This document shows positions 1-7,347 of a stretch of 35,827 nt of DNA, piece after piece. A program made the position numbers and the translations under genes. Origin of the DNA: Paludibacteraceae bacterium. Its GTDB lineage: Bacteria > Bacteroidota > Bacteroidia > Bacteroidales > Paludibacteraceae. The stretch spans positions 1 through 35,827 of the forward strand of contig JAFXPK010000018.1 of assembly GCA_017527905.1 (NCBI GenBank), written 5' to 3'. The stretch's first letter is position 1. Each line of letters starts with the position of its first letter. Below the pieces are notes generated by a model. The model saw nothing but the letters and a program-made list of their open reading frames with translations. It had not been told where the DNA came from and searched no databases.

Positions 1-1
1 A

Positions 2-406
2 AGCTCCATCGCTGGAACGAAGATTAATGAGCCATACATTCAAATAGGATTGAACAGTAGTTCGTATGGAAACATTACAGAAGATGGATTGTCTGTGATA
101 AAGAATGCATGTTATTATTTGATGGGAATGAATCAAGAAGGAACTTCTATCGAAAACATAGAATCACAGAAAGAAGTTTCGCTATATCCAAATCCGATGA
201 CTGAATATCTGATCATCTCTTATCCTTCTGAAACATCGAAAAACATTACACTTTCCATCACCGACATGGCAGGAAGAGTGGTCTTGCTTGAATCATTTGA
301 AGTACACGCAGGCGAGAACATGTTAAGAGTTGAACGAGGCACTCTTGCTACAGGAGAATACATCTTATCGTTCGGTGATTTAAAAGAGAAAATCATTATT
401 AAATAA
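2..406 (+). CDS. C-terminal part of a T9SS type A sorting-domain protein (5' end outside window)
   Basis: The reading frame is open from base 2 to the TAA at 404-406, so the gene begins upstream of the window. A TTG at 50 is probably only an internal Leu. The last 75 or so residues form a type A T9SS sorting domain: the YPNPM motif, an ITDMAGRVV strand, a LATGEYIL segment and a basic, hydrophobic end (KEKIIIK). This domain directs export across the outer membrane by the type IX system and is normally cleaved there. The segment before it (DGLSVIKNACYYLMGM) resembles the closing helix of several secreted Bacteroidota enzyme domains, but too little is present to name the catalytic part. The IS remnant begins about 30 bases after the stop, so the gene end looks intact. 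Confidence 0.85.
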   Translation, partial: SSIAGTKINEPYIQIGLNSSSYGNITEDGLSVIKNACYYLMGMNQEGTSIENIESQKEVSLYPNPMTEYLIISYPSETSKNITLSITDMAGRVVLLESFEVHAGENMLRVERGTLATGEYILSFGDLKEKIIIK

Positions 407-473
407 CAAACACGGTGGGTTCTATAATAAATTTTATTGCTGTCCGCTAAAGTATTTTAAAGGCAAAAAAGTT

Positions 474-506
474 AGGCTGAATTCGAGGACTCGAATTCAG
501 CCTTTT
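474..506 (+). terminator. Intrinsic terminator-like hairpin in the IS left end
   Basis: Bases 474-487 and 490-503 form a perfect 14-bp stem with a 2-base loop, followed by a short T run (503-506). It lies between the IS tip and the transposase start. It would stop transcription coming from the upstream T9SS gene, a common device in insertion sequences to prevent read-in expression of the transposase. It may also serve as terminator for the upstream gene. Confidence 0.65.
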
Positions 507-510
507 CGTT

Positions 511-518
511 TAATTTTG
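511..518 (+). promoter_or_regulatory. -7 box for the transposase remnant
   Basis: TAATTTTG matches the Bacteroidota -7 consensus TAnnTTTG exactly and lies about 27 bases before the transposase ATG at 545. No TTTG is present at the proper distance upstream, because the hairpin occupies that space. The promoter, if real, is weak. Confidence 0.35.
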
Positions 519-544
519 TTTTCACCACAAAAATAAGATAAACG

Positions 545-811
545 ATGGGCAAAAGTATACATTTTAGCGGACAGCCGATGTACGGACAGTTGATAAATTT
601 GCTAGACAAGCGAAAAGTTCTTGAGTTTGGCAAAACTGTAGGCAGTGAGATATACGTAAAACATTTTGACAGTTGGCAACATCTTCTGATAATGCTTTAT
701 GCTGTCATAAAACGGCTGGACTCGCTGCGTGAGATATCTGCATCCATGCTTCCTGAGGCTCGGAAACTGTCACACATAGGCATAACCAGCATGCCCCCAT
801 TTATTGCATGA
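545..811 (+). pseudogene. Truncated IS4-family transposase (DUF4372 N-terminal domain only)
   Basis: The first 84 or so residues (MGKSIHFSGQPMYGQLINLL through ARKLSHIGITSMP) match the N-terminal DUF4372 domain of IS4-type transposases common in Bacteroidales. That domain precedes the DDE catalytic core. Full-length relatives are around 380-400 residues. Here the frame leaves the family after ITSMP and ends a few codons later (PFIA, stop), so the whole catalytic part is missing. This is a deletion remnant and not a frameshift: no continuation is visible in the other two frames before the next feature. Confidence 0.8.
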
Positions 812-896
812 TGATACAAAATTAAGATGAAGTGACCATAATCGGGGAAAAGTAGGTGTTACAAATTGGTTACAATTAGCATAAATAAACGTATCG

Positions 897-1238
897 TTAA
901 ATTCCCTTCAACACATTGCCGATAATTGCCAGATGTTGTGCAGGGAGTGTAATAGGAGGAAGAGCGACAAATTTTATATAACGCATTTCTTTTTCAGTCG
1001 GTGCGTATGAGTTTCCGGTATCATGACGCGTACGACCAGATTTCCCTTTTTCTCCTGCAGGCCACTTATGATAGTGGGTTCCAAAGATTTTTTCCCTCCC
1101 CTTGACAATTTCAGTCGAATATGGTATGTATTCTCCTGATTTATTGTAAGCTAGGTCTATGGAAGACTTAATCTTGTGCGTCCTTTTATCATAGAATGCT
1201 ATGGTAGTTATAACATCTGGATTATTGGGATGAGTCAC
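897..1238 (-). CDS. Hypothetical protein or gene fragment
   Basis: A 113-codon ORF with a GTG start. The frame is open further upstream to the TAA that ends the 42-residue gene at 1290, so no better start exists and the real N-terminus may be lost. The product is basic and soluble, with no signal peptide or membrane segment. A His/Trp patch (FGTHYHKWP) is followed by a Gly/Lys/Arg-rich stretch and SYAPTEKEMRYIKFV. I do not recognise the family. Its position between a truncated IS and a core transporter gene suggests a stranded fragment of a mobile-element gene, but that is inference. It could also be a chance ORF. Confidence 0.35.
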   Translation of the reverse strand: MTHPNNPDVITTIAFYDKRTHKIKSSIDLAYNKSGEYIPYSTEIVKGREKIFGTHYHKWPAGEKGKSGRTRHDTGNSYAPTEKEMRYIKFVALPPITLPAQHLAIIGNVLKGI

Positions 1239-1289
1239 ATTATCCCTATAACTCTTAATTGACCACGTCGAACTAACGTTTCTTAATTC

Positions 1290-1418
1290 TTAATTCTCTC
1301 GCTCCTCTTTTTCCTTCTTCTCCTTCTTCCCAATCGTCAACACTTTATAGAAGAGGATGCCGAGTATGACGGTCACGGTACCCTGTACGATGAGCATGAA
1401 TAGAACAGATGTTTTCAT
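1290..1418 (-). CDS. Small membrane subunit of an NSS-family transporter (MetS-like)
   Basis: A 42-codon gene too short for ordinary gene finders. The product starts MKTSVLFMLIVQG, has one hydrophobic segment (about residues 4-26) and ends in a dense Lys/Glu tail (KKEKKEKEERE). This is the pattern of the small accessory subunits encoded next to bacterial neurotransmitter:sodium symporters, of which corynebacterial MetS beside MetP is the described case. Its ATG overlaps the stop codon of the transporter gene (ATGA at 1415-1418), so the two are very likely translationally coupled and made in similar amounts. The tail should lie in the cytoplasm by the positive-inside rule. Its function here (stability or activity of the transporter) is inferred from the family. 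Confidence 0.75.
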   Translation of the reverse strand: MKTSVLFMLIVQGTVTVILGILFYKVLTIGKKEKKEKEEREN

Positions 1419-3049
1419 AATTTACCCTCCCTTCTTTCTTTGAGGATGCGTTGTTCCCTTGTGTAGGACGCATGCCAGATTAGTACGCAGACGAGCACCA
1501 GGAGTATGGCCATGCCGATCCTTGCCCCGTCGATGTAGGCGATGTTCGGGTCGTCTGCCGAGATGCCTTGGTGGGTCAGTTCCGCTATGATGGCGGAGTC
1601 GTCCAATGGCCATCCCTTCAGGCTGATCAGTGACCAATCGTCGTTCTTCGGCTTGAAGAGGGCTGCGAGGAAGATGGTGATCAGCATGGTCGGCGTGACA
1701 TACTTCAGCACATATTTGAAGAACTTCGGTATCTGCATGTCCGCATGGTAGTTGATCAGCTTCCACCCCTTCTCGATGCCCATCACCCATGAGAAGGCGA
1801 TGGCTTCTATGGTGGCGAAGAGGAAGAGGGCCACGGTGCCTCCCCAGAAATCGTATTGGTCGAACACCCCTTTCTCGAAGAAGAAGATGCACGGAAGGGC
1901 GATGATGAGAATGATCGCGCCTAGGGTGTAGGAGGTGCTTTTCTGCGACCAGTTATAGCTGTTGGACAGGAAAGCCACAAAGGGTTGCGTGGTGGAGAGC
2001 GAGGAGGTGATGGCGGCGAAGAAGAGCAGTCCGAAGAAGGCGAGCCCCGCTATGGCCGACAGGAAATCTCCCCATTGTCCGAAAAGATAAGGCATGGTGC
2101 GGAATCCCAGTCCGAATCCTCCTGTCTGCGCCAGCTCGACCACCTTGTCGATGCCGAGGTAGCCCACCGCGATCGGTATGATGATGGCGCTACCGAGGAT
2201 GATCTCCGTGAATTCGTTGGTGAAGGCGGAGGTCATGGAGCTGAGGGCGATGTCCTCGTCCCGCTTCAGGTAGGAGGCGTAGGTCTGTATGGCTCCCATG
2301 CCGAGGGAGAGCGTGAAGAAGACCTGTCCCGCCGCCGCCAGCCATATCTTAGGGTTGGAGAGTGAGTTGAAGTCTGGTGTCCAAAGGAAGTCGATGGCGG
2401 TCGTCCCGTCGCAAATGGCGCCACTGTCGCCCGCCTTGAGGGAGTATGCCTTGACGACGAGGAACAGTCCGAAGAACAGCAACATCGGCATGCATATCTT
2501 AGCGACCCGCTCGATACCTTTGTTGATGCCCTTGCTGATGATGAAGATGTTCAGCCATAGGCAGAAGATGAAGCAAAGCAGGGTGTCGTAAGGGATTCCG
2601 AAGGTGGACTCCTTGAGGTTCAGGTAGGTGTCGAAGAAGGCGGAGATCTCCGTTTCCGTCATGCCTCTGAACGAACCGATCACCGAGTGTATCGCGTAGG
2701 AAAGGATCCAACTCTCTATGTAGCAGTAGTAGGAGGAGATGATGAGGCTGGAGAAGAGTCCCAGGGAACCCGTGTAGCGCCAGATCTTGCGGTGGTCCAG
2801 CCGTTGCATGATCATCGGGGGCGAGTGGTGCCCGTGCAGACCGCCGAACTTACCCGTCGACCACTCGATCATGACCAAAGGCAGACCCAGGAGGACGAAC
2901 GACACGATATAGGGGATGATAAAGGCGCCGCCACCGTTCTGGATGGCTTGGATAGGAAATCTTAGGAAGTTGCCGATGCCTACGGCGCTTCCCGCCATCG
3001 CCAGGATGAGTCCGACCCGTGATCCCCAGTTTTCCTTCTTTTGATTCAT
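1415..3049 (-). CDS. Neurotransmitter:sodium symporter (NSS/SNF) family transporter
   Basis: A 544-residue inner-membrane protein with the NSS signature in TM1 (residues 20-32, GSAVGIGNFLRFP). The unwound Gly-rich part of TM1 contributes to the Na+ and substrate sites in LeuT-fold proteins. About 12 hydrophobic segments can be seen, with a soluble loop near residues 465-510 before the last helix. NSS proteins use the sodium gradient to import amino acids or related amines. The substrate cannot be read from sequence. The start is the ATG at 3047-3049, preceded by AGAGG. Genes on both sides lie on the same strand, but the lipoprotein gene upstream ends in its own terminator, so the transporter and its small partner form a two-gene unit. 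Confidence 0.93.
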   Translation of the reverse strand: MNQKKENWGSRVGLILAMAGSAVGIGNFLRFPIQAIQNGGGAFIIPYIVSFVLLGLPLVMIEWSTGKFGGLHGHHSPPMIMQRLDHRKIWRYTGSLGLFSSLIISSYYCYIESWILSYAIHSVIGSFRGMTETEISAFFDTYLNLKESTFGIPYDTLLCFIFCLWLNIFIISKGINKGIERVAKICMPMLLFFGLFLVVKAYSLKAGDSGAICDGTTAIDFLWTPDFNSLSNPKIWLAAAGQVFFTLSLGMGAIQTYASYLKRDEDIALSSMTSAFTNEFTEIILGSAIIIPIAVGYLGIDKVVELAQTGGFGLGFRTMPYLFGQWGDFLSAIAGLAFFGLLFFAAITSSLSTTQPFVAFLSNSYNWSQKSTSYTLGAIILIIALPCIFFFEKGVFDQYDFWGGTVALFLFATIEAIAFSWVMGIEKGWKLINYHADMQIPKFFKYVLKYVTPTMLITIFLAALFKPKNDDWSLISLKGWPLDDSAIIAELTHQGISADDPNIAYIDGARIGMAILLVLVCVLIWHASYTREQRILKERREGKL

Positions 3050-3066
3050 AAAACCTCTATTTTGGG

Positions 3067-3074
3067 CAAAGATA
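3067..3074 (-). promoter_or_regulatory. -7 box of the NSS transporter
   Basis: Read on the minus strand, TATCTTTG fits TAnnTTTG exactly, about 18 bases before the ATG. No clear TTTG is seen 19-21 bases further upstream, so the match is partial. Confidence 0.45.
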
Positions 3075-3115
3075 ATAAACTTTCGCGGATAATGTTAGGG
3101 GGGATGGGGGGAATG

Positions 3116-3141
3116 AAAAGGGGCGGATAACATTCCGCCCC
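3116..3141 (-). terminator. Rho-independent terminator after the lipoprotein gene
   Basis: Bases 3120-3127 and 3134-3141 pair perfectly (8 bp, GC-rich, 6-base loop). On the minus strand the stem is followed by four T. It lies a few bases after the stop of the lipoprotein gene and upstream of the transporter promoter. Confidence 0.75.
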
Positions 3142-3148
3142 TATGCTT

Positions 3149-4630
3149 TTATTTTCCGAAACGCATGCCGATGGAGATGTCGATTCGTGTAAGACTTTCA
3201 CGTTTGTCATTCTCGAGTTTGATCACCTCTTTCACACCATCTTGCTCAAGCGTGAATTTCGACAACGAACTGCCGATTAGTGAGATTTTAAAGCCCACGG
3301 CCACATTTTGGGACATCCAATGGTCATAACCGAAGTCGACGGAGGCATACATCGTATTCCCTGTGCATTTGTAACTCGAAAAATTGACTCCCCCTTTATT
3401 TGTGTAGCCCATATATCCTAATGAGCAAGTCATCATGAAGGCGTTCCTTATGTCCCTGCTCATGAATCGTGTCGTTAACGTTGGCCCGAAGAGCGGAATC
3501 ATATATCTGTCGCCTACTTCGACGGTTGTGCATCTTCCGTATTCGTTGTAGTTGCTGACCAATTTTGAGTCAGATGCGGTGAAAAACATGAATTTAGCTC
3601 CTGCACCAAATATTTCGGAGAAGAACCCGGAGGCATCGGTCCCGATATGGAACCCGTTTTTAATGCGCTTCACGTGGTCGACCAATTCTGTGGGAACATC
3701 TTTGGATATTTCCCCTATGCGACGGCTGTACCCGCCGTTGAGGGCGAATACTATCTTCTGAGGTTCAGTGGACTTTTGTACGTTTGTTTGACTGTTAGAG
3801 GAGACTGAATCCACTTCCGCCTTTGCTGAATTCATACCGTAAGAGACGTGGCTCTTTCCTCTGGTGATCTCGAACGTGTCCACAACGGGGTCGATTTCCT
3901 TGACATTGTGTGTCAGGAATTCATTCATGCCATCCTCGCCTTCCAAGAGGGAAAGAGAGGGACGAGGTGTAAGCAAATCGATCGTTATTCCACAACGTAG
4001 GAAGTAAACATGTCCTGGCTTGAGGTCGGCCGATATCTCTTCTTTCGTTTCGGAATTTATCCAAAGCGTTGATTTACTGTCTGTTTTGATTAGAACCGTT
4101 TTCTTGTAATCCTTTGGTACCCGGCATAATGTTACATCGCCGAAGTGTAGATTGTAGGCTGGGCTCAGTCCGATTTCATGCGGGCGGTATATGTTCAGCA
4201 CCGCATAGCTTGAATCTTTCACCTCTAACTCTTTGGCCTTTTTCAGTTGCATTCCGAATAAATAGGAGTCCACATTGTCTATGTGTAGGATGTCCGCCGT
4301 TATCCTATGGCAGGTGCTGATCCTGTCGGGATACTTGTGCTGTGTGATTTTTATAGCGTTTCCTCCCGCCTTCCTGGCTTCCTCTTTCGCCTTTTCAATC
4401 ACGGCTTCGTAGGTGCATTTGGAATTGCCGGTTAAACCGTTGTCGCCCACCTCCACTATGCCGATCACCTCGGTGTTGTCAGGGATGATGTCATTTGCCT
4501 TTACCACTTTGATCTCCTGCTTGATGTCAGTTTCCGGGTATGTCTTCGTGATTTGGGTCGAAACCTTTGCATTGCAGCCTGCCAATAAGAGGACTGCGCA
4601 GATGCCTGATAGTTGAATATGTAAATTCAT
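3149..4630 (-). CDS. Outer-membrane lipoprotein with N-terminal soluble domain and C-terminal beta-barrel-like region
   Basis: The start is set at the ATG at 4628-4630. A longer frame begins at 4657, but a perfect -7 box overlaps that codon, so it would lie upstream of the transcript start. The product (493 residues) has a short signal peptide ending in the lipobox LLAGC (Cys19). The next 100 or so residues contain AIEKAKEEARKAGGNAI-like sequence resembling periplasmic DUF4156/YbjQ-type folds. The middle part (about 130-260) is beta-rich. The last 190 residues alternate short hydrophobic and polar strands (GGYSRRIG, GAGAKFMFF, SVDFGYDH, VAVGFKISL, ISIGMRFGK) and end in a Phe-containing strand, as in eight-stranded outer-membrane barrels. 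No known family name fits the whole protein. A lipid-anchored protein with its own barrel is unusual. A secreted beta-sandwich is the alternative. Confidence 0.7.
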   Translation of the reverse strand: MNLHIQLSGICAVLLLAGCNAKVSTQITKTYPETDIKQEIKVVKANDIIPDNTEVIGIVEVGDNGLTGNSKCTYEAVIEKAKEEARKAGGNAIKITQHKYPDRISTCHRITADILHIDNVDSYLFGMQLKKAKELEVKDSSYAVLNIYRPHEIGLSPAYNLHFGDVTLCRVPKDYKKTVLIKTDSKSTLWINSETKEEISADLKPGHVYFLRCGITIDLLTPRPSLSLLEGEDGMNEFLTHNVKEIDPVVDTFEITRGKSHVSYGMNSAKAEVDSVSSNSQTNVQKSTEPQKIVFALNGGYSRRIGEISKDVPTELVDHVKRIKNGFHIGTDASGFFSEIFGAGAKFMFFTASDSKLVSNYNEYGRCTTVEVGDRYMIPLFGPTLTTRFMSRDIRNAFMMTCSLGYMGYTNKGGVNFSSYKCTGNTMYASVDFGYDHWMSQNVAVGFKISLIGSSLSKFTLEQDGVKEVIKLENDKRESLTRIDISIGMRFGK

Positions 4631-4654
4631 CTTTTGATTATTGATATTATGCCG

Positions 4655-4662
4655 CAAAGGTA
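4655..4662 (-). promoter_or_regulatory. -7 box of the lipoprotein gene
   Basis: Minus-strand TACCTTTG fits TAnnTTTG exactly and predicts a transcript start near 4648, about 18 bases before the ATG at 4630. It therefore decides between the two candidate starts. The -33 element is not clear. Confidence 0.5.
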
Positions 4663-4741
4663 GATGATTTTTCCATTATAACATTGTGAAATGGTGATTT
4701 TTTGTTCAATTGGTAAGGAATGTCCTGATGCGGACAGGAAA

Positions 4742-5685
4742 TCACTCCGATTCTTTCACCTCCTCGGGGGCAGTTGTTGGATTGTTCCCCTCCAGGGAGA
4801 AGCGGATGGGTAAGTAGTAGGGGGTATTTACGCCTTTACTGCTTGGTTTCCAGTTGGGCATCGATCGAACTATCCGTAAGGCTTCTTCGTCCAGCCGTGG
4901 GTCAACACTTTGTGTCACGTTAGCGTTGGAGATGGTGCCGTCGGGTCTGACGACAAACCGGACGCGTACTGTCCCTTCAATACGGTCATCGATGGCTGAT
5001 TGAGGGTAGTGGAGATTCTCTTTCAGGAAAGCTATCAGGGAGTCTCTGCCGCCAGGGAAGGAGGGTGGTGGAGTCATGACCACCGCACCCATGATCACAT
5101 CGTCGTCAGGCTGGGTGGATTCCAGTGCTTTTGGGGCGGATTGTGTTGAGTCTTCCTTGCCAGGGGATTCCGGGCTCCTTGCGACCAATCCGTCCAGCTC
5201 GGGGTAGTTGAAGGTGTCTACGGGACACGGAGGCGGAACGCATTCCCAATACATCTCCTCCCATTCAGTAAGAGTGAAACATGGAGACGAATCGCTTTTG
5301 CAATCCCTCTCCTCCGGACCTGAACTGTCATCTTGTGAGGTGGACGAGTCGGAGCACGCCGGGCGGAACTCTTCGTCCAGTAAGGCTGTGTCATTTGGGT
5401 TAGGATTCGTTTCCGAAGGGTTCGCCGGGGACGATGGGCCCGAAGAACATGCGCTTCCGGACGCCAGTGCCATGGAGAGTCCTATGGTCTTGATGGGGGC
5501 GCCCATCTTTTGTCTCGCATACAGTTGCCGTTCCAGGTATTCACGCTCCTGCTCGCAGGCGGGACATGTGCCTGCGCAGTCACCCTTATGGTGCAATGGA
5601 TAGGGGAATAGTCGATGCCGTTGGCCTTCGCGATTTGCCTACGGATGCCCTTCAGGTATTCGCATACGGATTTCCCTTTTGCCAT
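4742..5685 (-). pseudogene. TonB-like energy-transducer protein with N-terminal Cys cluster, interrupted by a one-base frameshift
   Basis: Translation from the ATG at 5683-5685 gives MAKGKSVCEYLKGIRR through SPIHC (residue 31). The expected continuation HHKGDCAGTCPACEQE is one frame over. Restoring one C near 5592 (TGC-CAC-CAT) gives a single 314-residue protein, the known Bacteroidota architecture. Parts in order: an N-terminal helical region; a Cys/His cluster (about 31-44) that could bind metal; a hydrophobic stretch near 65-80 ending in ASGSACSSG, which may be a membrane anchor; a long acidic, Ser/Pro-rich spacer; and a TonB C-terminal domain (about the last 95 residues, FPGGRDSLIAFL to RFSLEG, with EGTVRVRFVV). 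TonB C-domains contact outer-membrane receptors. The gene follows pepT by 24 bases on the same strand. The break is either a real inactivating mutation or an assembly error. The 284-codon downstream frame begins only at a TTG. Confidence 0.8.
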
Positions 5686-5709
5686 AAGCCTCGAACCTTT
5701 CCTTTGGTT

Positions 5710-6930
5710 TTATCTCGCCGTAATTCTACAAATCTCCGTCAGCACGTTCACTGCGGAGACCATGGATCGGATAGGGATGTACTCGTATCTGCTGTGGAAG
5801 TTCATGCCGCCCGTGAAGATGTTCGGGCAAGGCAGGCCTTTGAAGGAGAGTGTCGCGCCGTCGGTGCCGCCGCGGATAGGCGTCGGTTTAGGGATGACGT
5901 TGCATTTTAGCATGGCCTCCTTGGCGATGTCCACGATGTTCATGTATGGGAGGAGTTTTTCCTTCATGTTGTAATATTGGTCCTTGATATGGAGGTCGAT
6001 ACCCCCTCCGCCGTGTTGGATGTTGATGAGTTCGCAGTTCTTCCTCAGCAAATCCTTCTTGTATTCGAAGCGAGCCTTGTCGTGGTCGCGTATCAACATC
6101 TTCAGGTAGCCGCTTTCAGGGGTGCAGCGCACCTCCAGCGTATGGAAGAAGCCCTCGTAGCCCGAAGTCCTTTCCGGCACTTCCGAGAGAGGAAGAGAGT
6201 TTTGGATGGCGGCCGCTATTCTGGCGGCGTTGATCATCTTGCCCTTCGCCTCGCCAGGGTGGACGTTCTTGCCCGTGATATGGATCTCCGCCACCGCCGC
6301 GTTGAAGTTCTCGTATTGGATCTCTCCGATGGCGCCGCCGTCGACCGTGTAGGCCCATTGCGCGCCGAATTTCTGGACGTCGAAGCGGTCCGCCCCTCTG
6401 CCGATCTCCTCGTCAGGCGTGAAGGCTATTTTAATCTCCCCATGCTGGATGGTCGGGTCGGTCTGCATCAGTTCGACCATGGTCATGATTTCGGCGATGC
6501 CCGCCTTGTCGTCCGCACCGAGCAAGGTCGTTCCGTCGCTCACGATGACGTCCTGTCCTAGGAAAGCCTCCATTTCGGGGAAGTCCGCCATGGAGAGGGA
6601 GATATTCTTTTCCGTGTTGATGATGACATCCGCGCCGCTGAAACGCACGATTTTAGGCTTCACATCCTTTCCCGAGGCCTCCGGGCTCGTGTCCATATGG
6701 GCGATGAAGCCGATGACGGGCGCGGGCTTGTTGATGTTGGAGGGGATAGTGGCCATGACATATCCGTTCTCGTCCAGGGAGACATCCTTGGCTCCAAGTT
6801 TGTTCAGTTCGTCGACCAAGTAATTCGCCAAGACGAGTTGACCTTGGGTGCTCGGGCAGTTGGCGCAGGATTCGTCGGATGTGGTTTCCATCGTGACGTA
6901 CTTCATGAAGCGGTTGATCAGTATGTCCAT
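5710..6930 (-). CDS. pepT: Peptidase T (tripeptide aminopeptidase)
   Basis: A cytoplasmic zinc aminopeptidase of family M20B that removes the N-terminal residue from tripeptides. The start is the ATG at 6928-6930 (MDILINRFMKYV), which gives 406 residues, the usual length. The longer frame from 7014 adds 28 residues unlike the family. Zinc and catalytic residues are in place: H78 and D80 in FIAHMDTSP, D140 in GADDKAG, E174-E175 in FTPDEEIGRG, and the late His in NFHSRYEYIPI. The dimerisation-domain motif HPGEAKGKMINA is also present. It is divergent from rpsU and lies directly upstream of the frameshifted TonB-like gene, probably in one transcript. Confidence 0.96.
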   Translation of the reverse strand: MDILINRFMKYVTMETTSDESCANCPSTQGQLVLANYLVDELNKLGAKDVSLDENGYVMATIPSNINKPAPVIGFIAHMDTSPEASGKDVKPKIVRFSGADVIINTEKNISLSMADFPEMEAFLGQDVIVSDGTTLLGADDKAGIAEIMTMVELMQTDPTIQHGEIKIAFTPDEEIGRGADRFDVQKFGAQWAYTVDGGAIGEIQYENFNAAVAEIHITGKNVHPGEAKGKMINAARIAAAIQNSLPLSEVPERTSGYEGFFHTLEVRCTPESGYLKMLIRDHDKARFEYKKDLLRKNCELINIQHGGGGIDLHIKDQYYNMKEKLLPYMNIVDIAKEAMLKCNVIPKPTPIRGGTDGATLSFKGLPCPNIFTGGMNFHSRYEYIPIRSMVSAVNVLTEICRITAR

Positions 6931-7018
6931 ACACGTATTATATTTAAGATTAGAAACGTAAAGATAAGAAAAAGAGGGGAAGAAAACAAAATTAGGAGAA
7001 AAAAGTTTTGCCAAAACG

Positions 7019-7050
7019 TTTGTGGAATAAAAAAAGAATCTCTATTTTTG
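7019..7050 (+). promoter_or_regulatory. Bacteroidota promoter of rpsU
   Basis: TTTG (7019-7022), a 20-base spacer and TATTTTTG (7043-7050) match the TTTG-N19-21-TAnnTTTG consensus fully. Transcription should begin near 7056, about 37 bases before rpsU. Confidence 0.8.
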
Positions 7051-7092
7051 CGGTCGCTTTTTGAAGACTAATATAAAACATTAAAATAAATT

Positions 7093-7284
7093 ATGATTGT
7101 AGTTCCAGTAAAAGAAGGCGAGAACATCGAGAAAGCCTTGAAGAAGTTTAAGAGAAAGTTTGAAAAAACTGGTGTCATCAAGGAGTTGCGCAAGAGACAA
7201 CAATTTGAGAAGCCGTCAGTGGTAAAACGTCAGCAGATGATGCACGCTATTTACGTGCAACAACTGAGACGCACGGAGGAATAA
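7093..7284 (+). CDS. rpsU: 30S ribosomal protein S21
   Basis: The 63-residue basic protein begins MIVVPVKEGENIEKALKKFK and has the S21 pattern of a short strand followed by two Lys/Arg-rich helices. S21 is a small-subunit protein near the anti-Shine-Dalgarno end of 16S rRNA. In Bacteroidota it has been linked to hiding that end from mRNA. The ATG is preceded by an A-rich leader with no Shine-Dalgarno, as expected for this phylum. A gap of about 124 bases separates it from xerC, so the two may be expressed separately. No convincing terminator lies between them. Confidence 0.96.
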   Translation: MIVVPVKEGENIEKALKKFKRKFEKTGVIKELRKRQQFEKPSVVKRQQMMHAIYVQQLRRTEE

Positions 7285-7347
7285 GAGTACGACCTGTTTT
7301 ACCAGGGCTCGAATTTCGGTATTCGGCTAAAAAAATACGCGCAGGTG

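Larger units (their letters stand above)
439..575. repeat. 13-bp perfect inverted repeat: IS terminus and internal copy in the transposase gene
   Basis: Bases 439-451 (gctgtccgctaaa) and 563-575 (tttagcggacagc) are exact reverse complements. The outer copy sits at the presumed IS tip. The inner copy lies about 20 bases inside the transposase reading frame. The pair could give the transposase a second binding site over its own start region. Confidence 0.75.
439..805 (+). mobile_element. Left-end remnant of an IS4-family (DUF4372 type) insertion sequence
   Basis: The remnant starts at the terminal-repeat-like sequence gctgtccgctaaa (439-451). It continues through a 14-bp hairpin and a promoter-like box into the first 85 or so codons of an IS4-type transposase, and then stops. 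No right end or catalytic DDE region follows, so the element cannot move by itself. The left boundary is inferred from the internal inverted copy of this sequence. The right boundary, about 800-805, is where the protein ceases to look like the family. Confidence 0.7.

Noticed and set aside
4630..4657. Longer start for the lipoprotein gene (MRHNINNQK...)
   Set aside because: The -7 box TACCTTTG at 4655-4662 overlaps that codon, so it should lie outside the transcript.
4722..4739. Short hairpin after the TonB-like gene (tcctg/cagga)
   Set aside because: Only 5 bp and no T run on the minus strand, so not supported as a terminator.
5977..6561. 194-codon plus-strand frame opposite pepT
   Set aside because: Val/Leu/Arg-rich antisense translation. 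pepT has all its catalytic residues on the minus strand.
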